Part shown: piece after piece, positions 1-8,639 of the stretch | Numbering within the stretch: position 1 is the stretch's first letter | Layout of the letters: each line of letters starts with the position of its first letter | NCBI GenBank assembly: GCA_024234735.1 | Contig: JACKNV010000007.1 | Location: forward strand, 110,687-174,686 | DNA: 64,000 nt | Source: Pseudomonadales bacterium | Lineage (GTDB): Bacteria; Pseudomonadota; Gammaproteobacteria; Pseudomonadales; Halieaceae | Direction of reading: 5' to 3' | Translations under genes and position numbers: made by a program | The notes under the pieces: generated by a model | Database searches by the model: none | What the model was told of the DNA's origin: nothing | The model's input: the letters and a program-made list of their open reading frames with translations, nothing else

Positions 1-342
1 AGCGCTGTTGTTACCGGCCACCTCCAGGCGCATATACAGAGAGCCGGTGTCCCTGGCCACCCGTTCCCCCTGGCGGATCAGGTCGGCGGCCACACCGCGG
101 CCGCGGTACGCGGGATCCACCGCCAGCGAGTACAGCCGCGCCAGGCGCGTGCCGCGGCGCTGAATGACCAGTATATAGCCACACAGCGAACCGCCTTCCT
201 CACCCACCAGGAACACACAGCCGCGGTGCTTTAGCCAGCGTTTGAAACTGCGTCTGCTGAGACGGTCGCCCTTGAACGCCTGGGCCTCCAGCCGTTCCAG
301 TTCGTCTATGTCGCCGGCGACGGCCCTGCGGATTTCGGTCAT
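1..342 (-). CDS. GNAT family N-acetyltransferase, N-terminal part (cut by window edge)
   Basis: The first 114 residues are visible; the gene continues beyond base 1. It begins MTEIRRAV and shows the GNAT acetyl-CoA loop at about residues 75-86 (VDPAYRGRGVA), preceded by the usual beta-strand pair. GNAT enzymes transfer an acetyl group from acetyl-CoA to an amine; the substrate cannot be told from the sequence. It is divergent from the RimK-like ligase at 469. In many gammaproteobacteria a GNAT protein with a C-terminal peptidase-C39-like domain sits next to this ligase, so a longer two-domain protein is possible, but the C-terminus is outside the window. Confidence 0.85.
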   Translation of the reverse strand, partial: MTEIRRAVAGDIDELERLEAQAFKGDRLSRRSFKRWLKHRGCVFLVGEEGGSLCGYILVIQRRGTRLARLYSLAVDPAYRGRGVAADLIRQGERVARDTGSLYMRLEVAGNNSA

Positions 343-385
343 AAATTGTTAATCCTCAAGCGCGGAAATATATCCTGAGCGGCAA

Positions 386-414
386 TTGACTACCAGCGAC
401 TGCTGTAAAATACT
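386..414 (+). promoter_or_regulatory. Candidate sigma-70 promoter for the RimK-like gene
   Basis: TTGACT (386-391) and AATACT (409-414) are separated by 17 bases. The predicted start lies about 48 bases upstream of the ATG at 469. The -35 is 5/6 and the -10 is 4/6 to consensus. This is inspection only. Confidence 0.4.
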
Positions 415-468
415 TGGCCGACTATTCTGCCGGGCGCGCTCGCGCCGGCTGCACACCCGGATGTTCTT

Positions 469-1935
469 ATGTCGCAAACCCTGATCGTCATTCACAGCCC
501 CAAGGACTGGGCGCCCTACTACCCCAGCGACAATGTGATCACCTTTTCGGATTACATGAACAGCAGCCAGCTGGAATCCCAGCCGCGCACCCGGGTCATC
601 AACCTGTGCCGCAACTTCGATTACCTGTCCGAGGGCTACTACTGCTCGCTGCTCGCAGAAGCCCGGGGCCACAAGGTAATCCCCTCGGTGCGCACCCTCA
701 ACGACCTCAGTAAACGCGCCCTTTACCGGATCCATATCGACGATTTCGGCCAGGCGGTTTACAAGTCACTGCAGGAAGCCGACACGGAGCAGCCGGTGGT
801 GCTGTACAGCTACTTTGGCCAGACTGCGGACAGCCGCTACCAGGACCTGGCACAGGAGCTGTTTGAAGCATTCCCCTGCCCCATACTGGAAATCACCCTG
901 CGCCACCGCAAGCGCTGGGAGATTGCCAGCCTGAAGCCGCGCTCGCCCAAACAGCTCAATGACGGACAGGCCGATGTCTTTGCCAGGGCGCTGGACGAGT
1001 TCAGCCGCAAGGTCTGGCGTAAACCCCGCAAGCAGAAGGCCGCCCGCTACGACGTGGCGATTCTGTGCGACCCCGAGGAGGCGATGCCACCGTCGGACAT
1101 GGCGGCCCTGAAGCGGTTCATCCGGGCGGGCAAGGAAATGGGCATAGACTGCGAGGTGATCCGCCAGCGCGACTACCTGCGCCTGCCCGAGTACGACGGC
1201 CTGTTCATCCGCACGACCACCAATATCGACCACTACACCTATCGCTTCGCCAAAAAGGCCGAGAACGAGGGGCTGGTCACCATAGACGACAGCACCTCGA
1301 TACTGCGCTGCACCAACAAGATCTACCTGGCGGACCTGTTCCGGATCAACAAGGTACCCTCCCCGAAAACCGTGGTCCTTTACAAGGACCAGCCATCCCA
1401 ACGGGAAAATCTGGAGCAGACCCTGGGCTTTCCCATGGTGGTTAAAATCCCCGATGGTGCGTTCTCCCGGGGAGTGGAGAAAGCCGGCAACCCGGAGGAA
1501 CTGGCGGCGATATGCAAGAAGCTGTTTCGCCACTCGACACTGCTGCTGGCGCAGGAATTCCTGTATACCGACTTCGACTGGCGTATCGGGGTTCTCGACA
1601 ACGAACCACTGTTTGCCTGCCGCTATTACATGGTAAAGAACCACTGGCAGATCTATCGCCACGGCAAGCGCACCGATTCAGGCGGGTTCGATACCCTGCC
1701 CATCGCGGATGTACCGCACGCAATTCTCGATGCCGCCCTGCGGGCCACCCGCCCGATCGGGGACAGCCTGTACGGCGTCGACCTCAAGGAGCGCAGTGGC
1801 AAAGGCTACGTGATCGAGGTCAACGACAATCCCAATATCGACAGGGGCATAGAAGACAAATACCTGGGAATGGACCTGTACCGCCGCTTCATGGCGACCA
1901 TGCTCAAGCGTATGGAGGCCCGCCGGGGCCACTGA
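469..1935 (+). CDS. RimK-family ATP-grasp ligase with RLAN N-terminal domain
   Basis: The protein is 488 aa. Residues 1 to about 180 look like the RimK-like ATP-grasp N-terminal (RLAN) domain, and about 200-485 are an ATP-grasp fold. Visible ATP-grasp signatures are PMVVKIPDGAFSRGV (nucleotide-binding strand and loop) and VIEVNDNPNIDRGIED (metal-binding acidic/Asn residues). Family members join amino acids, often glutamate, to a carboxyl group using ATP. The true substrate of this RLAN subfamily is not established, so ribosomal protein S6 modification should not be assumed. It is divergent from a GNAT gene, a recurrent pairing that suggests a shared modification pathway. A 12-bp inverted repeat spans its stop codon. 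Confidence 0.85.
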   Translation: MSQTLIVIHSPKDWAPYYPSDNVITFSDYMNSSQLESQPRTRVINLCRNFDYLSEGYYCSLLAEARGHKVIPSVRTLNDLSKRALYRIHIDDFGQAVYKSLQEADTEQPVVLYSYFGQTADSRYQDLAQELFEAFPCPILEITLRHRKRWEIASLKPRSPKQLNDGQADVFARALDEFSRKVWRKPRKQKAARYDVAILCDPEEAMPPSDMAALKRFIRAGKEMGIDCEVIRQRDYLRLPEYDGLFIRTTTNIDHYTYRFAKKAENEGLVTIDDSTSILRCTNKIYLADLFRINKVPSPKTVVLYKDQPSQRENLEQTLGFPMVVKIPDGAFSRGVEKAGNPEELAAICKKLFRHSTLLLAQEFLYTDFDWRIGVLDNEPLFACRYYMVKNHWQIYRHGKRTDSGGFDTLPIADVPHAILDAALRATRPIGDSLYGVDLKERSGKGYVIEVNDNPNIDRGIEDKYLGMDLYRRFMATMLKRMEARRGH

Positions 1936-1949
1936 GGGGCCCCGGCGGG
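1919..1949. terminator. Perfect 12-bp inverted repeat across the rimK-like stop codon
   Basis: CCCGCCGGGGCC (1919-1930) pairs exactly with GGCCCCGGCGGG (1938-1949) around a 7-base loop that includes the TGA stop. It lies between two convergent genes (ilvH ends at 1960). No T-run follows on either strand, so it may be a bidirectional barrier or mRNA 3'-end stabiliser rather than a classical intrinsic terminator. Confidence 0.5.
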
Positions 1950-1959
1950 ATTAGCAAGC

Positions 1960-2451
1960 CTACAGACTGAGGATTTTCTCGCCGCGGGAAATGCCCGCCA
2001 CCCCGGAGCGCACCACCTCCAGGATATCCACCTCGGACATGGCCGCCACAAAGGAGTCCAGCTTGTCGCTGGTACCCGTCAGCTGGATGGTATAGACATT
2101 GGGGCCCACATCGACGATCTGGCCGCGGAAAATATCCGTGGTGCGCTTCACCTCGTCCCGGAGCGCTCCCTGGGCCCGCACCTTGATAAGCATCAAATCG
2201 CGCTCTATGTGCGCGCCCTCGGTGAGGTCAACCAGTTTCACCACGTCCACCAGCTTGTTGAGGTGCTTGGTGATCTGCTCTATCTGCTTGTCGTCACCCA
2301 CGGTCGTCAGGGTCAGCCGCGACAGGGTGGGATCGTCCGTCGCCGCCACGTTGAGGGTTTCGATATTGTAGCCCCGCTGGGAAAAGAGGCCCACCACCCG
2401 GGACAGGGCACCGGGCTCGTTTTCCATCAGCATCGAAATTATCCGCCGCAT
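1960..2451 (-). CDS. ilvH: Acetolactate synthase small (regulatory) subunit
   Basis: The protein is 163 aa, the length of IlvH rather than the short IlvN. The N-terminal ACT domain is clear (MRRIISMLMENEPGAL, then GLFSQRGYNIETL), followed by a second ACT-like half from about residue 80. It binds valine and stimulates and feedback-regulates the large subunit in the first common step of valine, leucine and isoleucine synthesis in the cytoplasm. It begins one base after the ilvI stop, so the two are co-transcribed and probably translationally coupled. Confidence 0.95.
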   Translation of the reverse strand: MRRIISMLMENEPGALSRVVGLFSQRGYNIETLNVAATDDPTLSRLTLTTVGDDKQIEQITKHLNKLVDVVKLVDLTEGAHIERDLMLIKVRAQGALRDEVKRTTDIFRGQIVDVGPNVYTIQLTGTSDKLDSFVAAMSEVDILEVVRSGVAGISRGEKILSL

Positions 2452-2452
2452 G

Positions 2453-4198
2453 TCAGGTCCTCTCGTTCTTGCTGAGCCACATGTCTTTCATGGAGCCGTT
2501 GGGAGCCACGTGCATGGGGTAGACATGCTCCATCGGGTCGACAAATATGTCGAGGAACACCAGCTTGTCTTTCATGGCGAAGGCCCGCTCCATCGTGGCA
2601 TCGAGCTCCTCCAGTTTCCTGACCTGCATGCCGACGTGGCCATAGGCCTCCACCAGCTTGACGAAGTCCGGCAGGGAATCCTCGTAGGTGCTCATCGCGT
2701 AGCGCCCCTCGTACTGCATGTCCTGCCACTGCTTGACCATGCCCAGGTAGTTGTTGCGCAGGTTGATGATTTTCACCGGCGTGTTGTACTGGGTACAGGT
2801 CGACAGCTCCTGGATATTCATCTGGATGCTGCCCTCTCCGGTAACACAGGCAACGTCCATATCCGGAAAGGCCAGCTTGACCCCCATGGCAGCCGGCAGG
2901 CCGAAGCCCATGGTGCCCAGGCCACCGGAGTTGATCCAGCGCCGCGGCTTATCGAAGCGATAGTACTGGGCTGCGAACATCTGGTGCTGCCCGACATCGG
3001 AGGTGACATAGGCATCGCCGCCGGTCACCCGGTACAGGCTCTCTATCACCTGCTGGGGCATGATATGTTCGCCCTGGGTGTAGCGCGTGCCGGTCCACAG
3101 GCCGTGCTGGGCCCGCCACTCATCGATCTGCTTCCACCAGCGCTGCAGCGCCGCCTCGTCGGGGAGACTGCTGTCCCGCTCACGCAACTGCTGCAACTGG
3201 TTGAGCATTTCCTCCAGCACTGCGCACACGGGCCCGACGATGGGAATGTCCGCCGCCACGGTCTTGGATATCGAAGCCGGATCCACGTCGATGTGAATGA
3301 TCTTGGCGCTGGGGCAGAACTTGCTGACGGTATTGGTCACCCTGTCGTCAAACCGCGCCCCGACTGCCAGGATCACGTCGGAATGATGCATGGCCATATT
3401 GGCCTCGTAGAAGCCGTGCATGCCGAGCATACCCAGAAACCGGCGATCCGTGGCCGGGTAAGCACCCAGGCCCATCAGGGTATTGGTGACGGGGAAATCC
3501 AGTTCCCTGGCCAGCCGGGTCAGCAACTCGCTGCCATCGCCCTGCACCACCCCGCCCCCGGCATAGATCACCGGGCGCCTGGCGGACAGCAGTAGCCTGG
3601 CCGCTTTCTTGATCTGGCCGGTGTGGCCCCGCTGCGCCGGCGAGTAGGAACGCATCTTCACGCTCTGGGGGTAGTGGTATTCGAACACCTCGTCGGGACG
3701 GGTTACGTCCTTGGGGATGTCGATGACCACGGGGCCGGGGCGCCCGGTAGAGGCGATATAAAAGGCCTTCTTGATAGTCGAGGGAATATCCTGGGCCCGC
3801 TTGACCATGAAGCTGTGTTTGACGATGGGACGGGATATCCCGACCATATCGGTTTCCTGGAAGGCATCCTCGCCGATCAGGTGACTTTGCACCTGGCCGG
3901 AAAGCACCACCATGGGTATCGAGTCCATATAAGCGGTGGCAATACCGGTGATCGCATTGGTCGCTCCCGGGCCCGAGGTTACCAGCACCACGCCCGGTTT
4001 ACCGGTGGCGCGGGCGTAACCATCGGCCGCGTGGGTCGCCGCCTGCTCGTGACGAACCAGCACGTGGGGCACCTTGCAATCCTTGAAAAGGGCATCGTAA
4101 ATATGTAGAACGGCACCGCCTGGATAACCGAAGATATACTCTACACCCTCATCTTCGAGGGCGCGGGCGATCATCTCGCCACCCGATAACAACTCCAC
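2453..4198 (-). CDS. ilvI: Acetolactate synthase large (catalytic) subunit
   Basis: This is a ThDP- and FAD-dependent enzyme that condenses two pyruvates, or pyruvate and 2-oxobutyrate, to acetohydroxy acids. The start is GTG at 4198, giving 581 aa beginning VELLSGGEM, as in the family. A GGGAG sits 7 bases upstream; the frame stays open further upstream, but that extension is unlike the family. The catalytic ThDP glutamate is in LVRHEQAATHAADGYARA, and the C-terminal ThDP/Mg motif begins at VTGEGSIQMN and continues to NNYLGMVKQWQ. It is first gene of ilvIH, behind a leader of more than 350 bases. Confidence 0.95.
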   Translation of the reverse strand: MELLSGGEMIARALEDEGVEYIFGYPGGAVLHIYDALFKDCKVPHVLVRHEQAATHAADGYARATGKPGVVLVTSGPGATNAITGIATAYMDSIPMVVLSGQVQSHLIGEDAFQETDMVGISRPIVKHSFMVKRAQDIPSTIKKAFYIASTGRPGPVVIDIPKDVTRPDEVFEYHYPQSVKMRSYSPAQRGHTGQIKKAARLLLSARRPVIYAGGGVVQGDGSELLTRLARELDFPVTNTLMGLGAYPATDRRFLGMLGMHGFYEANMAMHHSDVILAVGARFDDRVTNTVSKFCPSAKIIHIDVDPASISKTVAADIPIVGPVCAVLEEMLNQLQQLRERDSSLPDEAALQRWWKQIDEWRAQHGLWTGTRYTQGEHIMPQQVIESLYRVTGGDAYVTSDVGQHQMFAAQYYRFDKPRRWINSGGLGTMGFGLPAAMGVKLAFPDMDVACVTGEGSIQMNIQELSTCTQYNTPVKIINLRNNYLGMVKQWQDMQYEGRYAMSTYEDSLPDFVKLVEAYGHVGMQVRKLEELDATMERAFAMKDKLVFLDIFVDPMEHVYPMHVAPNGSMKDMWLSKNERT

Positions 4199-4560
4199 AG
4201 TCTTTCTCCCATAATAAGGACCGACGCGTAACCCTCGCCGGAAAACGCTGACATCTTCGTGTGGACGTTGCTGTGGAACACCCGGAACAGGTGCCCTGTT
4301 GGCGACGCCACCCCTGCAGGCTCGATACACTGCCCGGGAAAGACTCTCCCCCGGAGACGCTCCTTAGGGGGGAAGTACGATCACGAACACCCGTGTATCG
4401 GTCGCCCTGCGGGATAGCGCAGTGTCTGGCCCTCAGACCCGGCCCATGCGGCGCGAGCTGAATACGGGACTTACAAACAGCCGGCACCGAATAATCGGAT
4501 CGGCGCGGTGGGCCAGAGATCGAGGGTACCCGACATTAGCCGTTGCCATCTGCAAGACAG
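4199..4560 (-). promoter_or_regulatory. Long 5' leader of ilvIH, candidate structured regulatory RNA
   Basis: About 360 bases separate the predicted transcription start from the ilvI GTG, with no convincing gene. On the minus strand there are several small inverted repeats: GTCTG/CAGAC with a 5-base loop (about 4425-4439) and a C-run/G-run pair near 4346-4373. A short frame starting ATGGCAACG (ATG at 4549) ends TGA near 4433; it has some Ile, Leu and Val codons but no striking run. Branched-chain operons are often attenuated, and a structured leader class (ilvB-OMG) is described upstream of ilvB in oligotrophic marine gammaproteobacteria. Assigning this leader to it needs a covariance-model search. 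Confidence 0.35.
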
Positions 4561-4564
4561 GCGT

Positions 4565-4593
4565 ATTGTTCGCAGGATTACCCCCGAAGTCAA
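4565..4593 (-). promoter_or_regulatory. Candidate sigma-70 promoter of ilvIH
   Basis: On the minus strand, TTGACT (4593-4588) is followed after 17 bases by AACAAT (4570-4565). Its match is 5/6 plus 4/6. It would give the ilvIH transcript a leader of roughly 360 bases. Confidence 0.4.
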
Positions 4594-4706
4594 CCGCGCA
4601 GGACAGCAAAGCGAGCAAAATGCCCAAGACTTCCCAGGATTGCATCCTCCGGACCATCGGGGTACGGTATCCTGACGCCAAGCAACACAAACAAAGGGAT
4701 AGGGAA

Positions 4707-5162
4707 GTGCAACACCATTTACGAGCCTGCCTGTCGCTGGCCGCGGCTGTCCTGTTGCTGACGCACATCGGTGTCAGCGCCGCGGAGAGTGTGCACTACC
4801 GCTGGACTGACTCGCGGGGCAACCCCGTGCACAGCGACCGCCCCCCGCCCAAAGGCGTACCTTACGAAGTCGTATCCACAGGCTCCAATCTGGTGCGCAA
4901 AGTCAAGCCAGGGGTGGGAGCGGTGCCGGCGACCACCGAGCCCAGCCCGGGCAACGAGTTCGAGCAGGTAAATGCCAAACCCACGCCCGTCAAGAAAAAC
5001 TCGGAGCAGTGCCGGCGCGCCCGGCAGAACCTGGAAACCCTGAATACCAAGAAAAACATCCAGCTGCGCAACGACCAGGGTGAGTTGCGAACCCTCAGCG
5101 ACGAGGAAAAGGCGATCCAGCGCAAGAAAGCCGAGGACGCCATCGCCGTACACTGCGACTAG
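4707..5162 (+). CDS. Secreted DUF4124-domain protein
   Basis: The protein is 151 aa from GTG at 4707, preceded by the purine-rich AGGGATAGGGAA. A signal peptide of about 27 residues (basic start, then LSLAAAVLLLTHIGVSAAE) is followed by the DUF4124 core (YRWTDSRGNPVHSDRPP), which resembles a small beta domain. The C-terminal half is charged and helical, with a Cys near residue 106 and another at the penultimate position (HCD). It is probably periplasmic; no function is known for the family. It is divergent from ilvI and convergent with clpB. Confidence 0.8.
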   Translation: MQHHLRACLSLAAAVLLLTHIGVSAAESVHYRWTDSRGNPVHSDRPPPKGVPYEVVSTGSNLVRKVKPGVGAVPATTEPSPGNEFEQVNAKPTPVKKNSEQCRRARQNLETLNTKKNIQLRNDQGELRTLSDEEKAIQRKKAEDAIAVHCD

Positions 5163-5166
5163 CTCC

Positions 5167-5202
5167 CCGGCCACTCCGGGCCCCTTGCGAGGCCCTGGCC
5201 GG
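5167..5202. terminator. Two-tier hairpin between convergent DUF4124 gene and clpB
   Basis: The outer stem is CCGGCCA (5167-5173) with TGGCCGG (5196-5202). The inner stem is GGGCC (5178-5182) with GGCCC (5191-5195). It fills the gap between the two stop codons and could serve both transcripts. No clear T-run follows on either strand. Confidence 0.5.
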
Positions 5203-5203
5203 T

Positions 5204-7780
5204 TCAGGCGCTGGTGAACACCGGCCTGTCCCCCTCCAGATCTACCCGGATAGTCTGCCCGGGCTCGAAATCGCCCGCCAGCAGCCGCTGGGCCAGGGGG
5301 TTTTCCAGTTCCTGCTGGATCGCCCGCTTCAGCGGCCGGGCGCCATAGACCGGGTCGAACCCGAGCTCCACCAGGTGATCCATGAAAGCCGCACTGATAT
5401 CCAGTACCAGCTCACGCTCCGCCAGGCGCTGTTTGAGGAACTCCAGCTGAATCTCGGCGATACCGCGGATCTGCTCTTTCAGGAGTGGGTGGAATACCAC
5501 CGACTCGTCCACACGGTTGATGAATTCCGGGCGGAAGTGCTTACCCACGACATCCATTACCGCGGCCTTCATGGCGGCGTAGTTTTCCTCGCCCGCCATT
5601 TCCTGGATCAGGTCGGAGCCGAGGTTGGAAGTCATCACCACAACCGTATTGCGAAAATCAACGGTGCGCCCCTGGCCGTCCGTCAGGCGCCCGTCCTCGA
5701 GCACCTGCAGCAGGATATTGAAGACATCCGGGTGGGCTTTCTCGACCTCGTCCAGCAACAGCAATGAATAGGGTCGACGCCGCACTGCCTCGGTGAGATA
5801 GCCGCCCTCTTCGTAGCCGACGTAACCCGGGGGCGCCCCGATCAGGCGCGCCACCGAATGCTTCTCCATGAACTCGGACATATCCACCCGCACCATGGCG
5901 TCTTCGCTGTCGAACAGGAAATCGGCCAGCGCCTTGCACAGCTCGGTCTTGCCCACGCCCGTGGGGCCCAGGAACAGAAAGGAGCCGTTGGGACGCTTCG
6001 GGTCGGCAAGACCCGCGCGGGAACGGCGCACCGCATTGGCTACCGCCGTGATGGCCTCGTCCTGACCGACCACGCGTTCGTGCAACTCCTGCTCCATACG
6101 CAGCAGTTTTTCCCGGTCGCCTTCCATCATCTTGGACACCGGAATACCGGTCCAGCGCGACACGACCTCGGCGATTTCCTCGTCGGTGACCTTGTTGCGC
6201 AGCAATACCGTTTCCTGGGTTTCGGACTCCTGGGCCGCAGCCAGCTGCTTCTCCAGTTCGGGCATGCGCCCGTACTGCAGCTCCGACATGCGGGTGAGGT
6301 CGCCGGCGCGACGCGCCGCCTCCATATCCAGTTTGGCCTGTTCCAGCTCGCTTTTGATCTGCGCCGCGCCCTGCACCGAGGCTTTCTCGGCTTTCCAGAT
6401 CTCTTCCAGATCGGAGTATTCCCGCTCGACCTTTTCGATCTCCTTGTCCAGCAACTCGACCTGCTTGAGGGCTGCCGGATCAGTGTCTTTTTTCACCGCC
6501 TCGCGCTCGATTTTCAACTGGATCAGGCGCCGCTCCAGCTTGTCCATGGACTCCGGCTTGGAGTCGATTTCCATGCGAATACGGCTGGCGGCCTCGTCCA
6601 CCAGGTCGATCGCCTTGTCCGGCAGCTGCCGATCGGTGATATAGCGCTGGGACAGCTTGGCCGCCGCAATGATGGCACTGTCGGTGATATCCACACCGTG
6701 GTGCACTTCGTAGCGCTCTTTGAGGCCGCGCAGGATGGCGATGGTGTCCTCCTCGTTGGGCTCGTTTACCAGCACCTTCTGAAAGCGACGTTCCAGGGCG
6801 GCATCCTTTTCCACATACTGGCGGTACTCATCCAGCGTGGTAGCGCCGACGCAGTGCAGCTCGCCGCGCGCCAGGGCGGGCTTGAGCATATTGCCCGCAT
6901 CCATCGAGCCCTCGGCTTTACCCGCGCCGACCATGGTGTGCAGCTCGTCGATAAACAGGATGATGCGCCCTTCCTGCTTGCCCAGTTCGTTGAGAACGGC
7001 CTTCAGGCGCTCCTCGAAATCACCCCGGAACTTGGCCCCCGCCAGCAGTGCACCCAGGTCCAGGGACAGGATACGCTTGTTCTTGAGACCCTCGGGGACC
7101 TCGCCATTGACCACCCGCTGGGCCAGGCCCTCGATGATCGCTGTCTTGCCCACCCCGGGCTCGCCGATCAGCACCGGATTGTTCTTGGTACGGCGCTGCA
7201 GCACCTGGATAGTGCGGCGTATCTCGTCGTCGCGACCGATAACCGGGTCCAGTTTGCCCTGCTCGGCGCGCTCGGTGAGATCGATGGTGTACTTGTCCAG
7301 GGCCTGGCGGGACTCCTCCGCCTCGGGGTTGTTGACGGCCTCGCCACCGCGTACCTGTTCGATAGCGCCCTGCAGCGCAATGGCCGTCAGGCCGCTCTTC
7401 TTGAGCAGCTCTCCCGCGGAGGTCTTGCTCTCCAGCATGGCCAGCAACACCAGCTCGCTGGAGATGTAGGTATCACCGCCCTGCTGGGCCAGCTTGTCCG
7501 CGACATTGAGGATCTTCCCCAGTTCGTTGGACAGGTGAACCTCGCCGCCGGTGCCACTGACCTGGGGCAGCGCTTCCAGCGCGGATTTCAGGCCGGTAGC
7601 CAGACCGGCGATGTTCGCTCCCGCCTTCTGCAGCAGGGGCCGGGTGGCACCACCCTGTTGCTCGAGCAGCGCGCTCAACAGGTGCACCGGCTCGATAAAA
7701 TTGTTGTCCTTGCCCAGGGCAAGCGACTGCGCGTCCGCCAGTGCCAGCTGCAACTGGTTAGTCAGTTTGTCCATCCTCAT
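5204..7780 (-). CDS. clpB: ATP-dependent disaggregase ClpB
   Basis: The protein is 858 aa from the ATG at 7780 (MRMDKLTNQLQLALADAQ), which has AAGGAG 10 bases upstream; the family start and length agree. Domains in order: Clp N-domain (about 1-145), AAA+ D1 with Walker A GEPGVGKT at 206-213, the long coiled-coil middle domain (about 410-530) that marks ClpB rather than ClpA/C, and AAA+ D2 with GPTGVGKT near 605-612. It works as a cytoplasmic hexamer with DnaK to rescue aggregated proteins. A textbook sigma-32 promoter lies just upstream, so it is heat induced. Confidence 0.97.
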   Translation of the reverse strand: MRMDKLTNQLQLALADAQSLALGKDNNFIEPVHLLSALLEQQGGATRPLLQKAGANIAGLATGLKSALEALPQVSGTGGEVHLSNELGKILNVADKLAQQGGDTYISSELVLLAMLESKTSAGELLKKSGLTAIALQGAIEQVRGGEAVNNPEAEESRQALDKYTIDLTERAEQGKLDPVIGRDDEIRRTIQVLQRRTKNNPVLIGEPGVGKTAIIEGLAQRVVNGEVPEGLKNKRILSLDLGALLAGAKFRGDFEERLKAVLNELGKQEGRIILFIDELHTMVGAGKAEGSMDAGNMLKPALARGELHCVGATTLDEYRQYVEKDAALERRFQKVLVNEPNEEDTIAILRGLKERYEVHHGVDITDSAIIAAAKLSQRYITDRQLPDKAIDLVDEAASRIRMEIDSKPESMDKLERRLIQLKIEREAVKKDTDPAALKQVELLDKEIEKVEREYSDLEEIWKAEKASVQGAAQIKSELEQAKLDMEAARRAGDLTRMSELQYGRMPELEKQLAAAQESETQETVLLRNKVTDEEIAEVVSRWTGIPVSKMMEGDREKLLRMEQELHERVVGQDEAITAVANAVRRSRAGLADPKRPNGSFLFLGPTGVGKTELCKALADFLFDSEDAMVRVDMSEFMEKHSVARLIGAPPGYVGYEEGGYLTEAVRRRPYSLLLLDEVEKAHPDVFNILLQVLEDGRLTDGQGRTVDFRNTVVVMTSNLGSDLIQEMAGEENYAAMKAAVMDVVGKHFRPEFINRVDESVVFHPLLKEQIRGIAEIQLEFLKQRLAERELVLDISAAFMDHLVELGFDPVYGARPLKRAIQQELENPLAQRLLAGDFEPGQTIRVDLEGDRPVFTSA

Positions 7781-7841
7781 GGGTACGATTCTCCTTTGCG
7801 ATCCACCACCACGCCGGTGGTGATCAATATTCACTCCCGCA

Positions 7842-7871
7842 TATATGGGGGCGCAACAGCCCTATTTCAAG
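7842..7871 (-). promoter_or_regulatory. Sigma-32 heat-shock promoter of clpB
   Basis: On the minus strand, CTTGAAA (7871-7865) is followed after 14 bases by CCCCATATA (7850-7842). This is essentially the RpoH consensus CTTGAAA-N(11-16)-CCCCATNT. It lies about 62 bases upstream of the clpB ATG and abuts the end of pgeF, so clpB can be induced independently of pgeF. Confidence 0.85.
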
Positions 7872-7877
7872 CAGTGA

Positions 7878-8639
7878 CTAGCCCGGTTCCAACAGGATGA
7901 GACTGGCCATGCGCCCGGTTATGCCATCGCGCCGGTAGGAGAAAAACCGTTCCCGATCACTCAAGGTGCACTCCCCGCCGCCGAACACGCGGCGCACACC
8001 GGCTGCGGCCAGACGCAACCTGGCCAGGGCGTAGAGGTCGGCAAAATAGTGCCCGGAGCGGTTCCCGCTGGGGCTGAACAGGGCATCCGTGGCCGACACA
8101 TCAGCAGCGGGCGCTGCTTCCAGGAACTGCTCCCGCACTTCGCTGCCCACCTCGAATGCGGCCGGCCCGATGGCCGGCCCCAGCCAGGCGAGCACATCCC
8201 CGGCGGCGGCACCCATGGCAGCCAGCGTGGACTCCAGGACGCCGCCGAGCAGCCCGCGCCAGCCGGCATGGGCGGCGGCCACGACATCGCCCTGTCGCGA
8301 ACACAACAACACCGGCAGGCAGTCGGCGGTCAGTACCGCGCAGGCCAGCCCCGGAGCGCGGGTCCAGCAGGCATCGGCCTCGGGCACTTCCTCACCCTGG
8401 CCGGCCTCCACCACCGTGGTGCCGTGCACCTGGGACAGCCATTGCACGCGGCAGCCCGGGGGCAAGGCCTGCGACAGTATCTCCCTGTTGGCCTGTACCG
8501 CCGCGGGGTCGTCGCCGACGTGAGCCGCCAGGTTGAAACCGTGGTAGGGCGCGCCGCTGCGGCCGGCCTGGCGCAGGGTGCTGAGAGCCAGGACAGTGGC
8601 CGGGGCCGGCCAGTCGGGGCGGATATAACTACTGGCCAT
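7878..8639 (-). CDS. pgeF: PgeF/YfiH-family multicopper-oxidase-like (laccase domain) protein
   Basis: The protein is 253 aa from the ATG at 8639 (MASSYIRPDWPAP). The family Zn/Cu site residues are visible: WLSQVHGTTVV, CAVLTADCLPVLL and AAAHAGWRGLLGGV supply the conserved His and Cys ligands. In E. coli YfiH/PgeF corrects peptidoglycan errors by hydrolysing UDP-MurNAc-L-Ser; older annotations call it polyphenol oxidase. It overlaps the 3' end of rluD by 11 bases, a pairing conserved in gammaproteobacteria (rluD-pgeF-clpB). The clpB promoter starts just inside its downstream boundary. Confidence 0.93.
   Translation of the reverse strand: MASSYIRPDWPAPATVLALSTLRQAGRSGAPYHGFNLAAHVGDDPAAVQANREILSQALPPGCRVQWLSQVHGTTVVEAGQGEEVPEADACWTRAPGLACAVLTADCLPVLLCSRQGDVVAAAHAGWRGLLGGVLESTLAAMGAAAGDVLAWLGPAIGPAAFEVGSEVREQFLEAAPAADVSATDALFSPSGNRSGHYFADLYALARLRLAAAGVRRVFGGGECTLSDRERFFSYRRDGITGRMASLILLEPG

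Noticed and set aside
4199..4330. N-terminal extension of IlvI of 44 residues
   Set aside because: The extension is unlike the family, while the GTG at 4198 has a Shine-Dalgarno and the standard N-terminus.
5858..7900. Open frame of about 680 codons on the plus strand opposite clpB
   Set aside because: It is antisense to an unmistakable clpB. Its protein is rich in Gln, Leu and His with no domain pattern, as expected from a GC-rich reverse-complement frame.
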